A stretch of 64,000 nucleotides of DNA, taken from Torymus aiolomorphi. Its lineage: Eukaryota > Arthropoda > Insecta > Hymenoptera > Torymidae. Shown piece after piece: positions 22,501-31,632 of this stretch; the first letter of the stretch is position 1; each line of letters begins with the position of its first letter. The stretch is taken from assembly GCA_036365515.1 (NCBI GenBank), contig CM070874.1, positions 221,014,942-221,078,941 of the forward strand, given 5' to 3'. Under the pieces are notes generated by a model. It searched no databases, was not told the origin of the DNA, and worked only from the letters and a program-made list of their open reading frames with translations. Position numbers and translations under genes: made by a program.

Positions 22501-25500
22501 CTACCCCGCCTGGTCCTCTGTGAGACGGTTTTCTCTTCTTTCTTCTTCTAGCCTTATGGAGTTCAATCTGTCCACCACCTCGGTAACGAGACCAATCACA
22601 GCATCCCATCCTCTCTGTGAAGAGAGTAAGCATCTCCCGATGCCCTCGGGAGTTAGGGGGCCTTCCCATAAGGCCTGAAACCTTTCTCTCTCTTCCCGAA
22701 ACCTGGGGCATACGAACAAAGCGTGTCCAACGTCCTCATCACTTTCAGGACATGTTGGGCAATCCGCGCTTTCGTACACTCCAATTCTCTTCAGGTAGCT
22801 GCGAAAGCAGCCATGCCCAGTTAGTACCTGGGTGAGATGTAAGGTCACGAGTCCGTGTCTCCTCTCCGTCCACTTCACGACACATGGAATAATGCGATGG
22901 GTCCACCGACCTTTATCTGCTATATCCCATCGGCGCTGCCACTCTTCCACAGTCTTCCTGGACCATCGGTGTTGACGTGGTCCCTGATCAAGTTCGCCCT
23001 CCTCTCTTATCACTCCTTCACGATACACCTCAGCTCTCTCACATGCCATTAGGTCCAAGGGTGGCAGTCCGGTGACTACTGAGAGAGCGATGTCTGACAC
23101 GGTACGGTAGGCGCAGGCCAGTCTCAGCGCGATTGTACTGCAGGCCCTTCGGCAAGTTGCACCATAGCTTGGGTTACTACGTATAGCATTAGCCCAGATG
23201 GGGGCTCCGCATAGAATTACGGAATAAACCACCGATGAAAGAAGCAACCGTCGTGGCTGCTTCGGCCCTCCTATGTTTGGCATGATGCCTGCGAGTGCTC
23301 GAGCCACTTTTGATGCCTTTAATTCTGCGTTCCTAAGGTGGTCTTTGAACGACATCCGCGCATCTATTGTAACTCCTAGGTACTTCATGGTGTCCCTTGT
23401 CTTGATCTTCTCGTCGTTGACCGTGAAAGTGGCGTAGATTCTCTTTTTTGTTCTGGCAATGAGCACTGCCTTGGTCTTTTCGGCAGCAAGACTGAGTCCA
23501 TGGTCGCTCAGCCAATCTCCTACTACCTCGATTGCCGTATCTCCGAGGTATTGCACATCTTCGATGGTTTTCCCAACGATAATGAGAGCAATATCATCTG
23601 CGTAAGCTACTATTGACACCCCATGTGAGAGCAGTTGCCTAAGGAATCCGTCGTACATGATGTTCCAGATTGGGGATCCTAGTGCAGAGCCCTCTGGCAC
23701 GCCTTCTGTGATCTTATAAGAATGAATACCATCCTCGGTATCATAGAGAAGCGTGCGGTCAGCTAGGTAACTCGAGATTACTCTTCGAAGGTACTGTGGC
23801 ACGCTTAGGTATTCCAATGCGAGCATGATTTTATCCCACCTAGCCGTGTTAAACGTGTTCCGTACATCTAAACCAATTATAGCACACATGCGTTTTGTGC
23901 ACCGGCTACCACTAACGGCGTTCTCAGCTACTGACACCACCCTATCGATAGCATCGATCGTTGATCGACCCTTCCTAAAGCCGAATTGGTTATCAAACAA
24001 GCCGCTGATCTTTTGTATAGCTGCCTCCAGTCTGACGGATATGATACGTTCAAACAATTTTCCGACTTTATCCAACATGCAGAGTGGTCGATACGCGGAT
24101 GGTTCATCCGGAGGTTTATTTCCCTTAGGAAGGAGTACCAACCTCTGTATCTTCCACTGTGTCGGGAATATTCCTTCACTTAGGCATGCATTGAAAGTGT
24201 CCTTGAATATGCAAGGAACTTCCAGAGCTGCAGTCTTTATAGCTAAACCAGAAACGCCGTCCAGTCCTGGGGCCTTTCTTATGGCAATCTTTTTGGCCGC
24301 TATCTTCACTTCTGATTCGGTGACTGCTGTTGGCTCGGCTGTACCGATTCTTTCTGTTAGACCAGTGCCATGTTGCCGTTCCTGGTGTTGTGGGAATAAA
24401 TTTTGGACTACTCTATCAAGAAAGGTTGGACAGGAGGGAGCATTGGTGCCTCTGGGATTGATTTTATTTATGACCGTTTTGTACGGCCGTCCCCACGGGT
24501 CACTGTCCACTTCCTCGCAGAAGTCCTGCCAACACTTTCTTTCGGCTGTCTTGATGGCAATTTTCAGCTCTTTCCTCTTTTGCTTATATCTAGTTGTTAA
24601 TTGATCATACTGCGGTCCACGGACTGCTCTTTGGTGCAGCCTTCTAGCACGAAGACACTCTTTATGTATTACCGCAATCTCCTTGTTCCACCAGTAGACT
24701 GGTAAGCGTTCCCGGTGGTTCGTCCTTGTGGACATCGAGGCATCGCATGACGCTGTGATGGTCTCCGAGAGGCTTTGAGCCCTAACCTCAGCTGTTCCTT
24801 CGACAGATGCTCCTTCCAAAAAGCAGAGAAAAGCTTCCCTGTCGAAAGTAGCTGGTGCCCATTTCTCTCTCTTCGGCATCCAGATCAATTTGCTGTTTTG
24901 CCTGTCGGGTGGAGCTGGTATGTGAGAGCTCGGTGATCGCTGCCAGTGTACCGATCACTGACTTGCCAGTATGAGCCTTCCCGACTTAATCTGGGGTCGA
25001 CAAAGGTCAGATCTACTATGGAAGACTTTCGCCCTTTAGTGTAGGTCGGCTTTGTCCCTATGTTAGCAATCTCTAGCTCTAGTATCGCGAAGGTCTCAAG
25101 CAGTGCGTGGCCGCGGTTGTTCGTTTTCTTGCTTCCCCACTCAATTGCCCAAGCGTTAAAGTCCCCTCCGATTACGACTGGCAGCGTGGAGGTTCTAACA
25201 CTAGTGACGATAGCATCTAGGGATCTTTCGAACTCTTCTATTGAGTCGCTGGGTGGTAGGTAGCAGCTGTATAATCTTATACCGGATACTTCAACCCAGG
25301 TGAATTTGGGCTGAAGGACGTCCATTTTTTTGGATATGTGGAGTTCTCCGCATACCCAGATGGCCGCCCTGCTGGCACGATCCCTTACCCAGTTTGGTTC
25401 ATTTTTGTCCCGGTACTGCTCACTGATGATTACTATGTCCGCCTTCTCCTCTCGGATCAATTGGAGCAGCAAGTCATGGGCTACTGCACAGTGGTTCATG

Positions 25501-25523
25501 TTGATTTGAAGCACTTTAGCCAT
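22501..25523 (-). pseudogene. R1-like LINE ORF2: endonuclease and reverse transcriptase, one frameshift
   Basis: It starts MAKVLQINMNHCAVAHDLLL at 25523, overlapping the end of ORF1. Residues ~1-210 are an APE-type endonuclease (VVIGGDFNAWAIEWGSKKTN, then IVDLTF and GSDHRALTY), which nicks the target. A 1-nt frameshift at about 24885 separates it from the ~795-residue RT part. That part has the usual order: a linker, APGLDGVSGLAIKTA, AYRPLCMLDKVGKLFERIIS, FGFRKGRSTIDAI, then the catalytic box VAYADDIALI. A C-terminal zinc finger reads DCPTCPESDEDVGHALFVCP. Apart from the frameshift the catalytic residues look intact, which suggests a fairly recent insertion. Confidence 0.9.
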
Positions 25524-26963
25524 CGTTGTTTGTTGTTACGACCTCCATCGTTACCTGCTCGTTGTTGGTCGGGCAGTTCACTGCCTTGTGACCCTCGGTT
25601 TTACACTTGAAGTACAGGGACGACCGGTCAATTACACTCTTACAATTCCGTGCCAGGTGTCCGATTTCATGGCACTTGAAGCAACGCGTCACTGTTTCAC
25701 GTAACCGCACCCGGCAATTGACCCATCCTATTCTGAGTTTTTTAGTTTCCAGCAGCTTTTCTGTCATTGCTACAGGTAGCATAACGCAGGCTGCTTGAGT
25801 GCCACTGTAAGACGCCCGAAGTCTAACATCCCCAGCGGTCATCATTTCGGGGCCGATAATTGAAGTGATCGCCTGTGTTACCTCTTCTGCTGTTGTTGTC
25901 TCGTCCAAATCTTTGATTTCGATTGTCTCCTTATGGGACAACGTTTGTACTATCGCTGACCCTGCAAGGGTAGACGAGACCAATGTCTGCAGTACATGCG
26001 ACAAGATGTTTGGTTTGTCTAGCTCCAAAAGCAACTCTCCTGCCTTGGTGCGCCTGATGCGCGTGACCGTTTCTTGCAGTGCCTTCAACTCAGGTGCCCC
26101 TTTAAGAGTTCCTAGGATGTCGGCGTAGGTGGTCTCACCGCACCTTCTTATTTTGAAGGCATCAGATCGAGCTGGCCGCCGCCTAACCGTGGTATGTGCC
26201 TGCACTACTTTCTCCTTGCCGTCAGTCTTGAGTCTCTCATATCTTCTGCGTGTTCCTTTACTTACGACGGTTGCCCAGTCGGTCTGTCCTATCTGAGCTT
26301 CCGGTTTTTTGCAGGTATCTGTGAGGAAGCCTGTATCTTCGCCTTCTTTTCGTTTGGCTCTGGTGGCAGTGAGGGGCGGTTACGTTCGGTGTGTACTACC
26401 GACGCCTTCCCTTTCCGAAAGAGCGGTGATGTTTGGCTTGTTCCGTCCTTGGTAGGTCTGGTAGCTTGTCCAGACTCATGACTTTTTCGACTTTTGACGA
26501 ATTCTTTTAAGGCTCTTTGGGTAGTCTTCGCCATTGACTTGAGCTCATTGTAAATGTTCTTTTTATCTAGAATAAACTCCACCAGAGCCTCTACCTTTGT
26601 TTTTAGGGTTCGGAAGGCAGCTGCGTCTGCGCTATCCTGGCTTACTTCGTCTTCTTCTTCCATCTTATTCCTGGGATAGTGTATGTGGCTCCCCCGAAAA
26701 TCCGTGGAGCCTGCACCGACCACCGGGGCTTTCACCCGATAGGAATCGGTGGTGGAATTAACCCCTCCATTGAGGGCACCCACTTGGGGTAATGCGTATC
26801 TCTCATTCACTACGTCCATGGTTGGTTTGTTATTTGGGGTGCCTTCACCTAGCCAGTATTGGTCCACGCCGGGTATTTTATTTCCCCGGTGCCCTTCATA
26901 TCTGACGAGCTTTCCCCTATCCGCCACCTGGGGAGGCGTCTGATGCGAGACTAGAAACTCGAC
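25516..26963 (-). pseudogene. R1-like LINE ORF1 (Gag-like), one frameshift
   Basis: The N-terminal part (to about 26289) is charged, with a possible coiled coil (LKTKVEALVEFILDKKNIYN). After a frame change near 26290 the C-terminal part carries an RRM-like/structural stretch and two CCHC knuckles near its end: CFKCHEIGHLARNC is intact, while the second reads YFKCKTEGHKAVNC with Tyr in place of the first zinc-binding Cys. ORF1 proteins bind element RNA. Upstream, the open frame runs into exon 2 of the unknown gene (reading MEQNNIR), a chance fusion at the junction and not a natural start. Confidence 0.8.
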
Positions 26964-26990
26964 ACGTATGTTATTTTGCTCCATAAATAC

Positions 26991-27404
26991 GAGGCGTTTC
27001 GCCTCAACTCTCCCAGCGCGGCGCGCGAGCGTCACATCATGCTATTTTCAAGTCGTGTTTACGATATCAATATGAATTTCAAAAAATTATATGATAAGCG
27101 TTTCCGACGTATTTCTTCCTCAGCTTTCCAATGGTGTAAGTGGTTTTTCCGAAATTTTCCATTTTCACCCTCAAAAAGTATAAAACATACTATATCTCGG
27201 AAAGTATATTTTTAATATTTTTTTTTATCATCTAGATCGAAAGCTGAGAATTTTTTACGTCGGAAAGGATTTTTTGCAAAATTTGCTCGAATGTTTTTCT
27301 TAGAGAAACAGAATGCGAAAGAGCAGACGCAGCGTCTCCTTCGTGCGCGGTATGCGGCGTGCTGTACAGCGCGTGGACTAGATGTATTTCGCTCTCTAGT
27401 AACC
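26991..27404 (+). repeat. Left TIR of the 26991-31237 transposon
   Basis: 414 bp, inverted relative to 30824-31237, with a GC-rich tip (CCCAGCGCGGCGCGC) and a central AT-rich section containing TATATCTCGGAAAGTATA. Confidence 0.9.
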
Positions 27405-27510
27405 TTATTATTTTTATTTATCATTTTTAATTCTTTATGGAATATCTTTTTGCACTTCGAATTTCACTTATATGCACGATTGACATTTTCATAGGTTATT
27501 TCGCAAAAAA

Positions 27511-28632
27511 AAAACCGCTGCCAATTCTTTGGCACTTAGCTTCCTCAAACTAATTCATCGTTTCCTAATTAAAAATTGAAATTCTGAAAATACATTTTTC
27601 ATAAAAAGGAATGCTAAAGAATTTCAATAATACTTTGAACCGATGCGTCTTATACCAGTTTCTTGCAAAATAGTATACTACGTACCTATTTTAAAAAAAG
27701 CTTTGACAGACCACCAAGTTTAAAAAAAATTGAGATTAAAAAGAGATAAAAGAGGGGGCTAAAAATGGCACTATTAATACGTTTTGATATTTTAATTTAC
27801 TACATTATATAAAAATATTAAAATGATAGTTCTCGAAAATAAATGTATAATATATATTCATATAGATAATCACTTAAAATTGCAACACAATATTGCCACC
27901 AACAAGTGTAATAAGTAACAGTTAAAATTTCAAGTCGATAAATAAATTATTTTTTGAGATATTAATTTTTTAAATATAAAAAAGTTTTCATTAATAACAA
28001 ATGACAGAGTGAAGATATTTTAAATTTTAAATTTTAAAAAAAGAAAATGTAGGTAATTTGAATACCTTTTAAGAGAAGTATATTATTTTATGTAATTAGG
28101 GACATAAACCTTCTGACCTAAACGTCCAGGTCTAATAAGTGCTGGATCTATACCACCGATAAGGTTAGTTGCACCAATTACTATTATATGACAGAGTGAA
28201 GATATTTTAAATTTTAAATTTTAAAAAAAGAAAATGTAGGTAATTTGAATACCTTTTAAGAGAAGTATATTATTTTATGTAATAATTACTGTAAGATACG
28301 AAAAAATAAAAAAAACTAAAAATTCAAAATCGTTTTTTGGTTATAAAACAAAAGAAAATCAATAAAATTCCAAATCCATCAGGGTACTTTCCTTTTGCCG
28401 CAAGACGAAGCGAATAAGCTTTACCCGACGAAAATCGGTTGATTAGTTTCGGAGATATTAAGAGTTGAAATATACACACACACACACGCACACACACACA
28501 TACATACATCCACGAAATCAAAAATCATCAAAATCAAATAATATACACATATACCACCATAAAACATCTTTTTGAAGACTTTTTTTTCGAAAATTTTTTT
28601 CACCGTTACAAAGCTTCCTCTTTGAGGAAGCA
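27511..28632 (+). mobile_element. Helitron/HINE-like element, copy D, nested
   Basis: Left end CCGCTGCCAATTCTTTGGCA then TTAGCTTCCTCAAAC. Right end GCTTCCTC-TTT-GAGGAAGC at 28613-28631. A short interrupted (CA)n tract lies at 28470-28505. It sits between the left TIR and the transposase gene of the surrounding DNA transposon, so it inserted later. It contains a 96-bp direct duplication (28001-28096 and 28188-28283) around a captured gene fragment. Confidence 0.65.
28097..28187 (-). pseudogene. Captured AAA+ ATPase fragment inside HINE-like copy D
   Basis: The 91 bp between two 96-bp direct repeats read on the minus strand as VIGATNLIGGIDPALIRPGR and then LGQKVYVP, without stops. This is the second-region-of-homology segment of a AAA+ ATPase (GATN...DPAL.RPGR), closest in feel to the Cdc48/VCP or SPATA5 type. 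It is one piece of an exon and cannot function alone. Capture of short host exon fragments is a known habit of Helitrons. Confidence 0.7.
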
Positions 28633-28901
28633 AAAACATTACAATCAATTTGAAATAGCAGACGCAACGCTTCTCACTTACTTTTTACCCGATAGGTGGC
28701 TTGCGTATAGAAAAGTTTTGCCCGACAGTAATTTGTTGTATCCAATTATATAAGTCTGATGAATTTTCGATCTTTGTTATCCTTGAAATTGTTTAAGAAT
28801 TTTAACGCTGTTTCCGTTATATTTGTGTTCTTCGTGTGTTTGCTGATTAAATCATAATTTATTTTTGGTTTATTTATTGCATTTATTTTCTCGCTACTGA
28901 A

Positions 28902-30715
28902 ATGGATCCAGCTTTGAAGCTGAAATGCATAAATCCTTTTAATAAAATTAATCACTCTGTGCGTAAAAATTTGTCGAATTTTCCTTCAATATTTAGGAGT
29001 GCGTATCCCCTCGTACCAGAAAACGCGAAAATTTGTTCCAACTGTCAACGTCAACTTTATAAACATAAGTTAGATTTACCTTCATGCGATGCCAAAAAAG
29101 CTAAAATTGAATGTACTGATGAATATCATAAAGCAGGCGTGGCAGTTCTCAACCAATTAAAAAAAAAATTTTTAGAATCACCGGGTAAGGAAGATAAAAT
29201 TCAGCTACTCACGCTTGCTCCTCATTTTTGGTCTCGCAGAGACTTAATCAGAGAGTTCGGTTGTACTGAGTGGGAAGCTCGAGAAGCGAAAAAGTTAGTA
29301 ACTGAAAGTGGAATTTTTTCAAAACCTGAAAAGAAAAGGGGCAAAATATTTCCAGTTGAAAGTGTAGATTCAGTTAAACGTTTTTATGAGAGGGACGATA
29401 TTAGTCGTGTAATGCCCGGATTAAAAGATTGTATATCTGTTAAGCAGGATAATGGTAAAAGAGAACATGTACAGAAAAGGTTACTACTTGGTAATTTACG
29501 TGAAATTTATTGTTTATTTAAAAAAGAGCATGAATCTGTTAATATTGGCTTCACTAAATTTACTCAATTGAGGCCGCCGCATTGTGTTCTAGCGGGAAGC
29601 AGTGGTACGCATAATGTATGCGTATGTGTACACCACGAAAATATCAAGCTGATGTTAAATGCTATTAATTTACAGAGTTTAACTGAAGGTACTCGACTAT
29701 TTCTTAAAAACTACCACGATTGCATCCAAGCAATCGTATGTAGTAATGCTAGTTCGAAATGTTACTTGGGAGACTGTTTAGATTGCCCCAATATGCCTGT
29801 ATTACGGAAACATTTGCTTGAATGTTTTGAGAGAAATGATATTTTTCAAATACAGTATGAGTCATGGCTTCAGACAGATCGTTGCACAATAGTATCTACA
29901 ACTGTAAATGTTTATGAATTCATGAACATACTGAGAGAAAAATTAATAAAATTTAAAACTCATGACTTCTTTGCGAGAGAACAATATCTTTTCTTAAGCG
30001 ATTTGAAAAAAACCTTCAAAAAGGAGAATTCCTTGTTTGTTGTGATTTTGCAGAAAACTATGCGTTTATAGTGCAAAATTCAACACAATCGTTCCACTGG
30101 AACAATAATCAAGCAACGGTTTTTACAACAGTGGTATATTATAACGAAAATCAAGATCTTAAACATATAAGCATTGCTATAATTTCTGATAATTTAAATC
30201 ACGATACTGTTGCTGTTTATGAATATCAAAAAATTATAATATCGTATTTAAAAAGTAATTTCATAGTCAAGAAAATTTATTACTTAACTGATGGAGCAGA
30301 TCAGCATTTTAAGAACAAGTCTACCTTCCAAAATCTTCTGTTTCATCAAAAAGATTTTGGAGTTCCTGCTGAATGGCATTTTCATGCAACAGCGCACGGT
30401 AAAGGTGCGTGCGATGGTATAGGCGCAAATTTGAAAAGAGGGGCGAAAAGAGCAAGTCTTCAACTCTCTTCGAGTAATCATATTTTAACACCAGAAGACC
30501 TTTACAACTGGGCTTTACGTAATTGCAAAGAAACTAAAGTTTTTTACAGCACTAAAGAGACCTATGAAAAAGCCGTTTTGAAACTAAAATCAAGGTTAAG
30601 TAAAATTAAATCTATACCGGGAACTTTACAGTACCATGCCGTTATTCCAATGAATAAAACAACATTAATACTAAAAGAAAACGTCAATGAGTTCAGAATA
30701 TCAAATCTTCCCTAA
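28902..30715 (+). pseudogene. Transposase-like protein with D-D-E/D candidate triad, one frameshift
   Basis: It starts MDPALKLKCINPFNKINHSV at 28902. Early residues carry a Cys motif (ICSNCQRQLYKHK...LPSC). A middle region has Cys/His residues (HCVLAGSSGTHNVCVCVHHE, then CYLGDCLDCP). The core reads VCCDFAENYAF, 81 residues later YLTDGADQHFKNKSTF, then 26 residues on EWHFHATAHGKGACDGIG, so acidic residues are spaced like an RNase H-fold transposase. The frame shifts by -1 at an A-run near 30015-30024; both halves are otherwise open (389 and 214 residues). It is the only gene between the two long TIRs, so it should mobilise this element. I recognise it as a widespread uncharacterised family in invertebrate genomes but cannot name it with certainty. 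Confidence 0.7.
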
Positions 30716-30823
30716 AAAACCCGTAAAACAAAACAAAATAAAATTATCTACTTAAAAAAAAAAGAATTATTAATATAAATACTAGTTTATTGTTGCTATT
30801 ATTAAGGAAATCAAAATTTTAAG

Positions 30824-31237
30824 TGGTTGTTAGAGAGCGAAATGCATCTAGTCCACGCGGTGTACTGCGCGCCGAAAACCGCGCGCGAAGGAGACGCTGC
30901 GTCTGCTCTTTCGCGTTCTGTTTCTCTAAGAAAACATTCGAGCAAATTCTGAAAAAAATCCTTTCCGACGTAAAAAATGCTCAGCTTTCGATCTAGGGGG
31001 TAAAAAAAAATATTAAAAATATACTTTTCGAGATATAGTATGTTTTATACTTGTTGGGGGGGAAAATGGAAAATTTCGGAAAAACCACCTACGCCATTGG
31101 AAAGCTGAGGAAAAAATACGTCGGAAACGCTTATCACATAATTTTTTGAAATGCATATTGATATCGTACACACGACTTGAAAATAGCATGATTTGACGCT
31201 AGCGCGCCGCGCTGGGAGAGTTGAGGCGAAACGCCTC
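30824..31237 (-). repeat. Right TIR of the 26991-31237 transposon
   Basis: Inverted partner of 26991-27404, ending GAGGCGAAACGCCTC. It has a G-run near 31059 where the arms differ, and otherwise matches closely. Confidence 0.9.
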
Positions 31238-31632
31238 ATATATCTTCTATAGATGAAAATGTGCAATCATGTTGCTCCATAACGAGCATGTTGTCATTAG
31301 CTACATGTTCAATTGATGTTTCTGATTGTGTCGTACTTTGATTTATTTATTTATTTATTTATTTCCAGAAAATATTTACATTACATTATTATATACGAAA
31401 TATACATAAGTAAGTAAATCCTACTGAGGCAAATATTATTGCCTGTGTGTAGATCTGGTACACAGAAAACTTACAAACTAAAAAAATATTACAAACTACA
31501 AAATTCTTAAAAAAACTATATAATGTTATGTGCGTAGTGTTAGTTAACATCGATAAAATCCATTGTAGTACATAAATAACAGTTAAATAATTTGTTAGAT
31601 ATATTGGTTAAGATTTAATTATTATTTTGAAA

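Larger units (their letters stand above)
22300..26963 (-). mobile_element. R1-clade-like LINE, nearly full length
   Basis: Minus-strand ORF1 (Gag-like with CCHC knuckle) overlaps ORF2 (endonuclease plus reverse transcriptase). A 3' UTR follows, ending in an A-run at about 22302-22315 that joins a (CA)n tract. The overlap of the ORF1 stop with the ORF2 start, the R1-style endonuclease and the C-terminal Cys/His finger fit the R1 group. Relatives such as Waldo insert into ACAY microsatellites (family knowledge), which fits this 3' junction. The 5' end at about 26963 joins the unknown gene's exon 2 rather than a CA repeat. The insertion therefore seems linked to a deletion or rearrangement. Confidence 0.85.
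26991..31237 (+). mobile_element. Autonomous-type DNA transposon with 414-bp hairpin-tipped TIRs
   Basis: Inverted arms at 26991-27404 and 30824-31237 match closely end to end. Each tip is itself a palindrome (GAGGCGTTTCGCCTC). Comparison with the uninterrupted copy (CCATAAATATATCTTC near 20567) places the insertion exactly. The flanks are ATAC on the left and ATAT on the right, so the target duplication was probably the 4-bp ATAT with one later change. Inside is a transposase-like gene (28902-30715) and a nested HINE-like element (27511-28632). Four-bp duplications are known for the Sola superfamily; placing this element there is inference. Confidence 0.85.

Noticed and set aside
23825..24604. 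259-residue plus-strand open frame
   Set aside because: It is antisense to the reverse transcriptase of the R1-like LINE, which is clearly the coding strand.
26964..27035. ORF1 of the R1-like LINE starting at 27035
   Set aside because: Sequence above 26963 belongs to exon 2 of the unknown gene and to the TIR of the next transposon; the fused frame is accidental.
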